46,204 nucleotides of DNA from an uncultured Lachnospiraceae bacterium (GTDB taxonomy: Bacteria; Bacillota; Clostridia; Lachnospirales; Lachnospiraceae), in contig CAJULP010000015.1 of NCBI GenBank assembly GCA_910587295.1, positions 1-46,204 of the forward strand, read 5' to 3'. The notes beneath the pieces were generated by a model that did not search any database, had not been told where the DNA came from, and saw only the letters and a program-made list of their open reading frames with translations. Position 1 is the first letter of the stretch. Each line of letters begins with the position of its first letter. Shown here in pieces: positions 24,503 through 33,496 of the stretch. The translations under genes were made by a program, and so were the position numbers.

Positions 24503-25704
24503 AAAAAATATTATTTGTGGTCAATACCATGGGCCGGGCGGGGGCAGAGATGGCATTGATCGAACTGCTTTATCGGTTAGGCGGTGATGGCTATGAGCTT
24601 TATCTTTATGTTGTGATGGGGCAGGGTGAACTGATTGGCCGCATACCGTCTTATGTCAGGCTGTTAAATACCGATTTTGATAAGGAGTCTGTTTTAAATG
24701 ATGTGGGCAGACGCCGGATGGCATGGAAAGTATGCAGGGCTTTTTTTCGTAATGGCAGGCTTTTGGCGAAAGCAGGCTTCCTGATAAAAAATTTGATAAC
24801 GATGATAAAAAACAGAAAGATCCAAATAGATAAATTATTATGGCGGGTCATGTCCGAGGGGGCTTGCCGCTTTGCCCAATCCTTTGACCTTGCGGTGGCA
24901 TGGCTAGAGGGGGCGTCGGCTTATTATGTTTCCGAGCATGTAAAAGCCCGCAAAAAGGCGGCGTTTATACATATTGATTATGAAAACGCAGGCTACACAA
25001 GAGAACTGGATCAGGGGTGCTTTGCCGGGATTGACAGGATTTTTACGGTATCCGATGAAGTGAAGAAACATTTTCTTGCCGTTTACCCGGAATATGAAAA
25101 CAAGACGAAAGTATTTCATAATATGATCGACAGGGAGAAGATTTTACGCCTTGGGGAGGAATCCGGCGGATTTTCGGATGATTATGAGGGAGTCCGTCTG
25201 CTCACGGTAGGGCGTTTGATCCGGCAGAAAGCCTATGATGTGGCAATAGAGGCCATGAAGATTTTAAAGGACGAAGGGAGGAAGGTTAGATGGTATGTGC
25301 TGGGGGAAGGAGATCAGAGAAAAAGCTTGGAAAAAAAGATTGCATTGCTGGGGCTTTCGGAAGATTTCCGGCTATTAGGCGAGACAGATAATCCCTATCC
25401 CTATTACCGACAGGCGGATCTGTATGTGCATGCTACCAGGTATGAAGGAAAAAGTATTGCAATCCAGGAAGCCCAGATATTAGGATGTGCGGTGATCGCT
25501 TCTGACTGCAATGGGAACAGGGAGCAGATCACCGATGGGGTTGACGGAATTTTATGTGAACTGTCTCCTAAAGCCGTGGCGGAAAGTATTGCAATGCTAT
25601 GCAGAGACGAGGAAAAAAGGAAGCGCTATGGAACAATGGCGCAGGCAAAAACAGTGACGGGAAAACAGGAGCTGCAGTTGATCAGGGAACTGATAGAAGA
25701 TTGA
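24499..25704 (+). CDS. GT4 family glycosyltransferase, last gene of the cluster
   Basis: A 401-residue GT-B enzyme. KKILFVVNTMGRAGAEMALIELL is the N-terminal lobe with the glycine loop; LLTVGRLIRQKAYDVAIEA and the E-x7-E motif (YEGKSIAIQEAQ) mark the GT4 donor lobe. The GTG start overlaps the stop of the hydrolase gene (GTGA), so the pair is coupled. It ends 3 bp before the convergent helicase gene, and I see no clear terminator between them. Donor and acceptor are unknown. Confidence 0.9.
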   Translation: MKKILFVVNTMGRAGAEMALIELLYRLGGDGYELYLYVVMGQGELIGRIPSYVRLLNTDFDKESVLNDVGRRRMAWKVCRAFFRNGRLLAKAGFLIKNLITMIKNRKIQIDKLLWRVMSEGACRFAQSFDLAVAWLEGASAYYVSEHVKARKKAAFIHIDYENAGYTRELDQGCFAGIDRIFTVSDEVKKHFLAVYPEYENKTKVFHNMIDREKILRLGEESGGFSDDYEGVRLLTVGRLIRQKAYDVAIEAMKILKDEGRKVRWYVLGEGDQRKSLEKKIALLGLSEDFRLLGETDNPYPYYRQADLYVHATRYEGKSIAIQEAQILGCAVIASDCNGNREQITDGVDGILCELSPKAVAESIAMLCRDEEKRKRYGTMAQAKTVTGKQELQLIRELIED

Positions 25705-25707
25705 CGA

Positions 25708-27228
25708 TCAGAGAAGCTTTTTCATGCAGATCCAGTAATTCCGGTCACTGGCATATTTAGCTTCTTTTATCTTTTCCTTAATATCCCGCAAATCCCCTTT
25801 CCAGTCTGACCGGACGCGTCCAAGCTGCAGGCAGCGCATGATCTCTTTTCTTTGATCTTCCCCAATGCCCAGAGAACATGCGGCATTGAAATAGGCATCT
25901 GCCCGTTTGTCATAAGCAGGATGGATAAAGGTCCGGCTTTCAAAATGATAAGAAAGCTCAAACAGCCGATGCCCTTTTTCATCCGGTAAGTAACTGGAAT
26001 CCTCGGAAGTATCCTCAACATGCAGATAATACAGACTGGCGGTGATTCGGTTGTCTTTTTTTCGTATGATCCGGCCAAGGCGCTGGGTCCTTTGGCGTTT
26101 GGTGGCGGTGCCGGATAAAATAATACCCACGCTGGCATCAGGAACATCAATCCCTTCATCAATGGCTTTGCAGGTAATCAAGATCCTGACGGTTCCTGCC
26201 CGGAAACGCTCCAGAACGTTTTTGTTTGCCAGCTCTCCCATTTTAGAATGATACCGCCCAATCCGTTCCGGTTCCCATTCCTGTAACAGTTGATACAATT
26301 CTTCCGCCTGTCCGATCCGTTCACTGAAAATAATGATCTTTTCCTTCTGATCCAGCTTTTGTATCAGGTCGAATGCACAATAAATTCTTGCGGATGCCAG
26401 GGCCACCAGACTTTTTCTTTTGTAGGAAAGCGACATATAAGTAGAGGCAGTTTTGGCAATCTGTAAGTTTGGACCGCCTGAGAGACTGCGCAGCGCTTCG
26501 AAGAGGTCCGCCTGCATTAAGTTTTTCAGGGAAGGGCAGGCTTGCAGCAGCTTACGGTATAAAAAGTTCATCTGCTCGGAAAGATCTTGATATTCCTCAT
26601 GTTCTTCCGCCTGGAGAGAGAGGGCAATATGATAAATATCGTAAGGGCTTATCGTGCGCTGGAAGGAAGCTTCCGTTATGCCGTATGTATAGACTTTCTT
26701 ACCAAGGACAGACTTTAAATATTGCCCGGACTGGCCGCCGGGCAAAGTAGCGGAAAGCCCCAGGGAGAAAAACTGTTTTTCATATCCTTTCATATGAGGC
26801 AGAAATTCAAAGATCAATTGATTTTGGCCGCTGGCATAGTGGTGGCATTCGTCTGCGATCAGCAAAACGGAATCCCCCTGTTTTAGCTCTTCCAGAATCT
26901 GTCTGGCAAGTTTATAACGGGCGGAGTTAATCACGTAGATCATGTAGCGGCACTCAGTCGGAGATTTATGTCCGCCGCCCCAAAGACCGATTTCCGGATG
27001 TGCATGGTATTCCAGCAGGGCCTGCTTCCATTGGTGCATTAAAGCACTGGAAGGAACCACGATCTTTACATGAAGTTTCCGGTCTGAGTTCTGTTCCAGA
27101 TAGTGGGCAGCGGTGAGTGCAAAATATGTTTTTCCGGAGCCGGTCACTGCCTGGACGATACCGCGTCCATTGTTTGCAAGCCAGCGTTTTAGACACAATT
27201 CCTGCCATTCGTATAGTTCTTTTTTCAT
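25708..27228 (-). CDS. DEAD/DEAH-box (SSL2-type) helicase
   Basis: A 506-residue superfamily 2 helicase. A Q-motif-like start (LYEWQELCLKRW) is followed by Walker A AVTGSGKTYFA (about 30), DECH in LLIADECHHYASG, motif III SATLPGG, and motif VI QRTQRLGRIIRKK near 380. It resembles SSL2/XPB-type helicases that accompany BREX and related defence systems. The start at 27228 (MKKELYEWQ) fits the family; in-frame ATGs up to 27288 lack ribosome sites. A possible TTCCCA-17-TAAAAT promoter ends only seven bases before this ATG, which might give a nearly leaderless message. The gene is divergent from the two-ATPase operon, and its role is probably linked to it. Confidence 0.85.
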   Translation of the reverse strand: MKKELYEWQELCLKRWLANNGRGIVQAVTGSGKTYFALTAAHYLEQNSDRKLHVKIVVPSSALMHQWKQALLEYHAHPEIGLWGGGHKSPTECRYMIYVINSARYKLARQILEELKQGDSVLLIADECHHYASGQNQLIFEFLPHMKGYEKQFFSLGLSATLPGGQSGQYLKSVLGKKVYTYGITEASFQRTISPYDIYHIALSLQAEEHEEYQDLSEQMNFLYRKLLQACPSLKNLMQADLFEALRSLSGGPNLQIAKTASTYMSLSYKRKSLVALASARIYCAFDLIQKLDQKEKIIIFSERIGQAEELYQLLQEWEPERIGRYHSKMGELANKNVLERFRAGTVRILITCKAIDEGIDVPDASVGIILSGTATKRQRTQRLGRIIRKKDNRITASLYYLHVEDTSEDSSYLPDEKGHRLFELSYHFESRTFIHPAYDKRADAYFNAACSLGIGEDQRKEIMRCLQLGRVRSDWKGDLRDIKEKIKEAKYASDRNYWICMKKLL

Positions 27229-27271
27229 AAATATGATTTTAACATAGATTGCCATAAATGGGAATAAGATG

Positions 27272-27300
27272 TTGAAATGCCTCATCATTTCGTATATACT
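27272..27300 (+). promoter_or_regulatory. promoter of the two-ATPase operon
   Basis: TTGAAA (27272-27277) and TATACT (27295-27300) with a 17-bp spacer, five of six matches in each box. RNA would start near 27307, about 60 bases before the first gene. Confidence 0.72.
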
Positions 27301-27320
27301 TTTTTATAGATTTTAATAAT

Positions 27321-27335
27321 GATACTGGAAGTATC
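27321..27335. promoter_or_regulatory. palindromic operator-like site
   Basis: GATACT and AGTATC are perfect inverted arms around GGA, about 15 bases after the predicted start of transcription and between the divergent helicase and ATPase operons. A repressor site is plausible; no regulator gene is seen next to it. Confidence 0.45.
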
Positions 27336-27367
27336 AATTTCAATGAAAGAATGAGGATAACAAATCA

Positions 27368-28135
27368 ATGAATTATGAAGAATTGTATCAGGATCTGCAG
27401 CCGGATCAGAAAACGTTAAAGGATTCCCTTGCATCCTTGCAAAAATTGTTTAAGGTAGTCAGCCGTGAAGTGGAAAGCGGTGATTTAAAAAGCCTTGCCA
27501 AGGATTTAAGTTCTATGGCGGAGGCTGCCAAGACACTTACCGCTTCACTGGATAAGCTGCAGGAGACAGTGGGAAGTTTTGATTCCAAAGCATATTTTGA
27601 AGGCGGGGATTTTGCGAAGCAGATGTTGGAAGCCTGTGAGGAAAAGGGTGTGGATGTGCGCGGGGAATTTCCGGTCTATGAGATGTTCCCATACCGCGTA
27701 AGGCTGGATGCGGAAAACCAGGATCTATATATGGACAGGAAAAAGGTGCAGTGCATGCGTCCTGCAAGTTTCGTGGAAACGGTAAGAAAAGGGCAGGAAA
27801 AGCTGAATAAAGCCGGTTTTAACGCAGCTTCTTTCTCCAGTGAACTTTCGGACGCCTATGACCTTGCATTGCTGAAAAAGAAACGAAATGCGGGAACGGA
27901 TATTTATTTGAGCGATTTGTATAAGCTTCTTGCACCAATGAGCCGGTTTCGGAAGGATTATGACCAGCAGAGCTATGCGTTTGACCTGGCTAAGCTTTAT
28001 AATTCTGAGGCGGAAGAGACGAAGAGCGGAAGGAGATTCCAGTTCGGTTCCAGCAGGGACGGAAAAAAAGGCATCCGTATTTTGGACAAGAACGGTCAAG
28101 AGTGGTTTCTTTCCACAATCTGCTTTTTTGATTGA
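27368..28135 (+). CDS. hypothetical coiled-coil protein of the ATPase module
   Basis: A 255-residue soluble protein. Residues 10-75 form a long amphipathic helix region, likely a coiled coil (LASLQKLFKVVSREVESGDLK through LDKLQETVG). The rest is mixed and ends in a basic beta-rich part (GRRFQFGSSRDGKKGIRILDKNGQ). I do not recognise the family. It is the first gene of the operon and lies 14 bp before an ATPase gene, so it may be a structural or DNA-binding partner of the ATPases. Confidence 0.8.
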   Translation: MNYEELYQDLQPDQKTLKDSLASLQKLFKVVSREVESGDLKSLAKDLSSMAEAAKTLTASLDKLQETVGSFDSKAYFEGGDFAKQMLEACEEKGVDVRGEFPVYEMFPYRVRLDAENQDLYMDRKKVQCMRPASFVETVRKGQEKLNKAGFNAASFSSELSDAYDLALLKKKRNAGTDIYLSDLYKLLAPMSRFRKDYDQQSYAFDLAKLYNSEAEETKSGRRFQFGSSRDGKKGIRILDKNGQEWFLSTICFFD

Positions 28136-28149
28136 GAAGGAGGGGTATA

Positions 28150-29328
28150 ATGCCTGAATTATACGAGACATCTGCAATGCAAGAGGGGATGATATGCGGA
28201 ATTTCGTTCCTTACGGATTTTTGGAAGGAAAAGTACCTTCAGGAATATATCAAGGACGGCGGCAGCAAAATAAAATTTGTTACGGGGCGCAGCGGCAGTG
28301 GGAAAACACACTTTTTGCGGGTGATGACATCCATAGCGGGAAAAGAAAATTATATGACGGTGGGCTTTTCGGCGAAAGATGTCTGGATGCATGACTTTAA
28401 AGAAATTTATGTAGAGATTTTTCAGCAGTGTGATATTATGAAATGCTTAAAGGCAGTAAGCGTTTATCTGATCAGGGAAATGGGATATGATGCCGGGGAT
28501 ATTCCTGAGGGGATGAAGTTTATTGATTATCTTTCCCAAAACGGAATGGGTGATGCGCTTACAAAGAGGGAAATCCGTACCCAACTGCGGCAGTTCTTTT
28601 TGGATAATCCAATGATGGATAACAATTTTGCCCTTGCCTGCAGTATGCTTACGGGAAGCATTTTAGGTTATCCTGTTTTGGAGGAGCAAAACCAGGAGCT
28701 TTTACTTGCCTGGTTAGAAGGTGACCGTTCCATCAAACTTTCCCAGCTGCGGGCCCTTGATTTTTATCCAAGCCGCATTACCAGGTACAATGCAAGGCAT
28801 ATGCTCCGGTCTTTGGCAGAACTTATACGGATGGGCGGGTATGCGGGTCTCTTTATCACGATTGATGATCTGGAGGCGCTGGTCAGCCGTTCCAGTTTGG
28901 AGGCAGTTCATTATACGAAGATGAAACGGGAGGATACCTATGAGAGTATCCGTCAGCTGATTGACGATATTGACAGCATGAAAAATATCATGTTTGTGTA
29001 TGCTTTTGACAGAGAAATGATTGACAATGAAAATGCGGGGTTAAAGTCCTATCAGGCATTGTGGATGAGGATCCAGAATGAGATCGTGGGAGAGAGGTTC
29101 AACCGGTTTACCGACGTGGTGGATTTAGACCGGCTTGCGGCACAGGAGTATTCGCCGGAAGTGATCATTTCCATTTCGGAAAGTTTTGCCAATGTCCAGC
29201 AGAACAGAGTGATTTCTCCGCTTGACATGGATGGAGCAAAAGAGATTGCCGCACAGGCAAAGACCGGTGCGCTGGGAATCCCCAGATTGATTCAGATTGC
29301 GATGCAGGAGGTAGGGGCTGATGTATGA
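28150..29328 (+). CDS. DUF2791/BrxD-like P-loop ATPase (first)
   Basis: A 392-residue ATPase. Walker A is FVTGRSGSGKTHFL (about 43-56) and Walker B is GLFITIDDLEAL (about 236), after a long helical insert. The overall layout matches ATP-binding proteins of the DUF2791 group, which includes BrxD of type 2 BREX. The start is the ATG at 28150 behind AAGGAGGGG; the in-frame TTG at 28132 overlaps the previous gene and is not favoured. It overlaps the next gene by 8 bp. The biochemical role of this group is not well known; DNA loading or remodelling is likely. Confidence 0.78.
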   Translation: MPELYETSAMQEGMICGISFLTDFWKEKYLQEYIKDGGSKIKFVTGRSGSGKTHFLRVMTSIAGKENYMTVGFSAKDVWMHDFKEIYVEIFQQCDIMKCLKAVSVYLIREMGYDAGDIPEGMKFIDYLSQNGMGDALTKREIRTQLRQFFLDNPMMDNNFALACSMLTGSILGYPVLEEQNQELLLAWLEGDRSIKLSQLRALDFYPSRITRYNARHMLRSLAELIRMGGYAGLFITIDDLEALVSRSSLEAVHYTKMKREDTYESIRQLIDDIDSMKNIMFVYAFDREMIDNENAGLKSYQALWMRIQNEIVGERFNRFTDVVDLDRLAAQEYSPEVIISISESFANVQQNRVISPLDMDGAKEIAAQAKTGALGIPRLIQIAMQEVGADV

Positions 29329-30514
29329 TAAGCAAGCCAGGCATATAATCGAAGCGCTTCGTTCGGGGATCCCCTCCCGGGCGGTAGGGCAGTATTTTTC
29401 GGAAGCGCGTCCTAAGATCATGAGAGAGATATCGGATCGGCTGGATATGGTGTGTGATCAGGGAAAATCAAACGGGATGGTATTTTGCGGGAAATATGGG
29501 GAAGGAAAGACCCATCTTCTTAATACGGTGTTTAACATTGCCCATTCCAACAACATGGTGGTTTCCTATCTTTCTCTGAGCAAGGAAACCCCAATGGACA
29601 AGCTTTATCTGGTCTATCAGAAGATCGTTCAAAATACCTATCTGCCAAGAAGGCAGCAGCCGGGGTTTATGCATGAGCTGGAAAAAATATCCGCCAACAG
29701 TCCGGTGGCTAATGAAATGCTGCTTTATGCCGCAAAACAGTTGGAAACGGATAAGCTGTATTATTTGTTTCGTTCGTATTTGAATACAGAGGATGCGGAC
29801 GAAAAGTTTCTGCTCCAGGCGGATTTAGAGGGGGATTTTATTGCTAATGCTCCGCTGAAAAAGATATATCGGCGCATTTTCAGCCAGCCGGTGAAGTATA
29901 ATGTAAATTTCACGAAGACGAAGCACTGCCGGGATTATTTTGCGTTTATGAGCCACTTATTTTTACAGATGGGTTATCATGGCTGGGTCATCCTGGTTGA
30001 TGAGGCGGAACTGACCGGGCGTCTTGGAAAAAAAGCCCGGCTGAACGCATACCGAAATATGGCGGATTTCCTTTTTCCTGAAAAATGTCCGGAATCTACG
30101 TTTAGTATCTTTGCCCTCAGCGCATCTTATATAGAGGATGTGATTGAAGCAAAGCATGAGTATGAAAATCTTGCGGTAATCTATCCGGATGAACAAGAGC
30201 CTGCCAAATCTGTTTTGGATCTGCTTTCCAAAGCACCCCAATTACTGCCCCTTACGAAAGAGGAGATCAATGAGGTCTTGCGTAAAATACAGGATTTCCA
30301 TGGGAAAGCGTATGAGTGGACACCGAATCTTTCCGTGGAATCCCTGTCGGAGGCGACGCAGTTTGGAGGATTTTTGCTTCGCACCAAGATCCGGGCGGCA
30401 ATTGAGTTTTTGGATCAGCTTTACCAGTACGGAAAGGTGGGGAAAACAACCATTAATGAGCTTGGGGAGGAGACCTTTACGGAGGATGTTCCTTCCATCG
30501 AAGATTTGGAGTAG
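29321..30514 (+). CDS. DUF2791/BrxD-like P-loop ATPase (second)
   Basis: A 397-residue ATPase similar in layout to the one before it: RSGIPSRAVGQYFSEAR at the start, Walker A FCGKYGEGKTHLL (about 55), Walker B WVILVDEAEL (about 226), sensor-like FALSASY. BrxD-type ATPases often begin with this R-x-G-x-P pattern. AGGAGG at 29306-29311 is nine bases before the ATG. The two ATPases differ clearly in sequence, so they may form a mixed complex. It is followed after 3 bp by the TIM-barrel gene, which may share the transcript by chance. Confidence 0.8.
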   Translation: MYDKQARHIIEALRSGIPSRAVGQYFSEARPKIMREISDRLDMVCDQGKSNGMVFCGKYGEGKTHLLNTVFNIAHSNNMVVSYLSLSKETPMDKLYLVYQKIVQNTYLPRRQQPGFMHELEKISANSPVANEMLLYAAKQLETDKLYYLFRSYLNTEDADEKFLLQADLEGDFIANAPLKKIYRRIFSQPVKYNVNFTKTKHCRDYFAFMSHLFLQMGYHGWVILVDEAELTGRLGKKARLNAYRNMADFLFPEKCPESTFSIFALSASYIEDVIEAKHEYENLAVIYPDEQEPAKSVLDLLSKAPQLLPLTKEEINEVLRKIQDFHGKAYEWTPNLSVESLSEATQFGGFLLRTKIRAAIEFLDQLYQYGKVGKTTINELGEETFTEDVPSIEDLE

Positions 30515-30517
30515 AAT

Positions 30518-31444
30518 ATGGCAAAAAGAATGTTGGATTGTACGGCATCGGATTTAAGGAAATTTACCAAAGAGGATTATTTAAGTTCCATCGCAGGCAG
30601 CGAAGGCAGGGTGATCGCCTGTGAGTGTATCGGCATCACCATGCCAATGCTGATGGACGTGACCAATGCGGAGTTTGCATCAGCTTTTGGAGCGGATATT
30701 TTACTGCTGAATATGTTTGATGTGGAAAAACCGGTGGTAAACGGTTTGCCGGGAAGCGTTCCGGAGGAAACGGTAAGGGAGTTAAAGCGGCTTACCGGCA
30801 GGATGATCGGGATCAATTTAGAGCCGGTGGAATCCTCTTATGCGGCAGAAAATGCGGGTACTTTGTGGGAAATGTCCGCAGGAAGGCTGGCCACGGTGGA
30901 AAATGCGCTAAAAGCGTCGGAAATGGGCGTGGATATGGTGCTGCTTACCGGAAATCCGGGAAACGGGGTGAGCAACCAGGCGATCACGGATTCCCTGAAA
31001 GCCATTTCCGCAAGGCTTAATGATAAAGTGATTCTTGCGGCAGGAAAGATGCATGCTTCCGGGGTGGCCGGGGAAGGCGGCGAAAATATCATTACGAAAA
31101 AGGATATCAAAGAGTTTATAGATGCCGGAGCGGATATCATTCTGCTTCCTGCCCCGGGAACGGTGCCGGGGATCACTATGGAGTATGTACGGGAGCTGAT
31201 CGCATATGCCCATGGCAAAGGCGCGTTGACGATCACGGCCATCGGAACTTCTCAAGAAGGTGCGGATGTGGACACCATCCGGCGGATTGCTCTTATGTGT
31301 AAGATGGCGGGCACGGATATCCATCATATCGGAGACACCGGATTTCCGGGAATGGCGCTGCCGGAAAATATTATGGCGTATTCCGTGGCGGTAAGAGGGA
31401 TACGGCATACCTACCACCGGATGGCGGTTTCTGTTAACAGATAG
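30518..31444 (+). CDS. TIM-barrel protein of uncharacterised family (DUF7916-like)
   Basis: A 308-residue soluble protein. Repeating beta-strand/helix units (VIACECIGIT, ILLLNMFD, MIGINLEPVE, MVLLTGNPG, KVILAAGKM, ADIILLPAPGTVPGI, ALTITAIGT, DIHHIGDTGFPG) describe a TIM barrel, with conserved-looking acidic and glycine loops at the strand ends. The last loop (GDTGF) looks like a phosphate-binding site. I do not know the reaction; related genes are sometimes labelled as hydrolases or as phosphotransferase-system neighbours without proof. It follows the second ATPase by 3 bp and precedes the aldo/keto reductase. Confidence 0.75.
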   Translation: MAKRMLDCTASDLRKFTKEDYLSSIAGSEGRVIACECIGITMPMLMDVTNAEFASAFGADILLLNMFDVEKPVVNGLPGSVPEETVRELKRLTGRMIGINLEPVESSYAAENAGTLWEMSAGRLATVENALKASEMGVDMVLLTGNPGNGVSNQAITDSLKAISARLNDKVILAAGKMHASGVAGEGGENIITKKDIKEFIDAGADIILLPAPGTVPGITMEYVRELIAYAHGKGALTITAIGTSQEGADVDTIRRIALMCKMAGTDIHHIGDTGFPGMALPENIMAYSVAVRGIRHTYHRMAVSVNR

Positions 31445-31486
31445 GGCACACTGGGGTGTGGCGGATAAAAGAATATGGAGGATCAT

Positions 31487-32485
31487 ATGTATACAGCAAG
31501 TGAGACGAGATATGATAAGATGATCTATAGAAGATGTGGGAAAAGCGGGTTGAAGCTTCCGGCCGTTTCTCTTGGCATGTGGCATAATTTTGGTTCCGTG
31601 AATGACATGGAAAATATGAAGAAGATCCTGTTTACGGCTTTTGATAACGGGATCACGCATTTTGACCTTGCCAATAATTATGGGCCTGTGTACGGCAGTG
31701 CGGAAGAAAATATGGGGCGGATCTTAAAATCGGACCTGATGCCTTACAGGAAGGAAATGGTCATCTCCAGCAAGGCAGGGTATGATATGTGGAAGGGCCC
31801 TTACGGGGATGGCGGTTCCAAAAAATACCTGATCTCCAGTCTGGATGAGAGTTTAAAGAAGCTGGGGCTTGACTATGTTGATATCTTTTACCATCACCGG
31901 CCGGATCCGGATACGCCAATCGAGGAGACCATGCAGGCATTGGATCAGATCGTAAAATCCGGAAAAGCACTTTATGTGGGGATTTCCAACTATAAACGGG
32001 AGCAGGCCAAAGAAGCATATCGTATTTTGAAAGAGCAGAAAACGCCCTTTATCATCCATCAGCCCCGCTATTCCATGCTGGACCGCTGGATAGAAACAGA
32101 CGGCCTAAAGGACTTTTTGTATGACAACGGGATAGGGTGTATTGTGTTCAGCCCTTTGGCGCAGGGAATCCTTACAGGAAAGTATTTAAACGGAATTCCG
32201 TCAGACTCCCGGATAGGCAGCGGAAAGAGTCCATATCTCCGGAAAGAAAGTATCACGGAAGAAAAACTGCAAAAGGTGCAGGCTTTAAATGACATTGCGG
32301 CGCAAAGAGGGCAGTCGCTGACACAGATGGCACTGGCATGGGTTTTAAGGGATGATAAGGTAACCTCTGTGCTGATCGGCGCCAGCAAGCCGGAACAGAT
32401 ATTAGAAAATATCAAGGCACTGGATAACACCAGTTTTTCTAAGGAAGAATGCGACAGGATTGATAAGATCACGGAGTTCGTTTAG
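31487..32485 (+). CDS. aldo/keto reductase, YghZ-like
   Basis: A 332-residue NADPH-dependent reductase. RRCGKSGLKLPAVSLGMWHNFG opens the barrel; the catalytic set is visible as Asp and Tyr in HFDLANNYGP, Lys in VISSKAGYDM and His in IFYHHRPDP. The cofactor end IGASKPEQILENI is conserved. It is closest in outline to the YghZ/L-glyceraldehyde-3-phosphate reductase group, which removes toxic aldehydes. I chose the ATG at 31487, five bases after GGAGG (31477-31481); the ATG at 31475 overlaps that site. Confidence 0.9.
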   Translation: MYTASETRYDKMIYRRCGKSGLKLPAVSLGMWHNFGSVNDMENMKKILFTAFDNGITHFDLANNYGPVYGSAEENMGRILKSDLMPYRKEMVISSKAGYDMWKGPYGDGGSKKYLISSLDESLKKLGLDYVDIFYHHRPDPDTPIEETMQALDQIVKSGKALYVGISNYKREQAKEAYRILKEQKTPFIIHQPRYSMLDRWIETDGLKDFLYDNGIGCIVFSPLAQGILTGKYLNGIPSDSRIGSGKSPYLRKESITEEKLQKVQALNDIAAQRGQSLTQMALAWVLRDDKVTSVLIGASKPEQILENIKALDNTSFSKEECDRIDKITEFV

Positions 32486-32519
32486 AAAACGGGAAACGGA
32501 AGAGAGTGAGGCAGGACAC

Positions 32520-33479
32520 ATGAAATGGCTGAAATTCAGGATAAAAACGATCACGGAGGCGGAGGATATCATTATCAGCACGCTGTACGATATCGGGCTT
32601 GAAGGGGCGCAAATTGAGGATAAGGTGCCCCTAAGTGCATGGGAAAAGGAGCAGATGTTTGTGGATATCCTGCCGGAAGGCCCGGAGGATGACGGCATTG
32701 CCTACCTGAACTTCTTTGTGGAAGAGGATGGGGAGGTCAGCGCAGCGGAGCTGCTTTGCCGCATCCATGAGGAGCTGGACGGTCTCAGGGAATTTATGGA
32801 CATCGGGGAAGGAACGGTAGAGATTGCAGAGACGGAAGATGTAGACTGGATCAACAACTGGAAACAGTATTTCCATCAGTTTACCATTGACGATGTGCTG
32901 GTCATTCCTTCTTGGGAAGAGGTGGAGCAGTGCGATCAGGATAAGATCATTTTGCATATTGACCCGGGGACTGCTTTTGGAACCGGGATGCATGACACCA
33001 CCCAGCTTTGCATCCGGCAGCTGCGCAAATACATTACGCCGGAAACGGTGCTTTTGGATGTGGGAACCGGAAGCGGGATCCTTGCAATCCTTTCCCTTAT
33101 GTTTGGCGCAAAGAAGGCGGTTGGAACGGACTTAGATCCCTGTTCCAGGGAAGCGGTCCGGGAAAACATGGAAGCAAACGGGATTGCTCTTGCGGATTTT
33201 CAGATGATGATCGGGAATATCATTACGGAAAAAGAGGTCCAGGACAGGGTAGGTTACGGGTGTTATGATATTGTTGTGGCTAATATTTTGGCGGAAGTGC
33301 TGGTGTCTTTGACGCCGGTCATTGTAAGCCAGTTAAAGAAAGGCGGTATCTACATCACTTCCGGGATTATAGATGATAAGGAAGACACGGTCAGAGAAGC
33401 CGTGGAAGCGGCGGGGCTGGAAATCTTAGAGGTGACCTATCAGGGAGAATGGGTAAGCGTGACTGCGCAGAAAAATTAA
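32520..33479 (+). CDS. prmA: ribosomal protein L11 methyltransferase
   Basis: A 319-residue SAM-dependent enzyme that methylates ribosomal protein L11. The N-terminal L11-binding domain (MKWLKFRIKTITEAEDIIISTLYDIGLEG) is followed by DPGTAFGTGMHDTTQLC, LLDVGTGSGILAI and the catalytic-region loop VVANILAEVL. The start at 32520 fits the family; the in-frame codons before it lie in the end of the preceding gene. The RsmE gene follows after 17 bp, a conserved pair in Firmicutes. Confidence 0.95.
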   Translation: MKWLKFRIKTITEAEDIIISTLYDIGLEGAQIEDKVPLSAWEKEQMFVDILPEGPEDDGIAYLNFFVEEDGEVSAAELLCRIHEELDGLREFMDIGEGTVEIAETEDVDWINNWKQYFHQFTIDDVLVIPSWEEVEQCDQDKIILHIDPGTAFGTGMHDTTQLCIRQLRKYITPETVLLDVGTGSGILAILSLMFGAKKAVGTDLDPCSREAVRENMEANGIALADFQMMIGNIITEKEVQDRVGYGCYDIVVANILAEVLVSLTPVIVSQLKKGGIYITSGIIDDKEDTVREAVEAAGLEILEVTYQGEWVSVTAQKN

Positions 33480-33496
33480 GCGCTTTGGAGACGGAC

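Noticed and set aside
25681..25745. Terminator between the polysaccharide cluster and the convergent helicase gene
   Set aside because: Only a weak CTGAT/ATCAG pairing is present and the T-rich bases do not follow a stable stem.
30908..31660. 250-residue minus-strand open frame
   Set aside because: Antisense to the TIM-barrel and reductase genes; no ribosome site and no family features.
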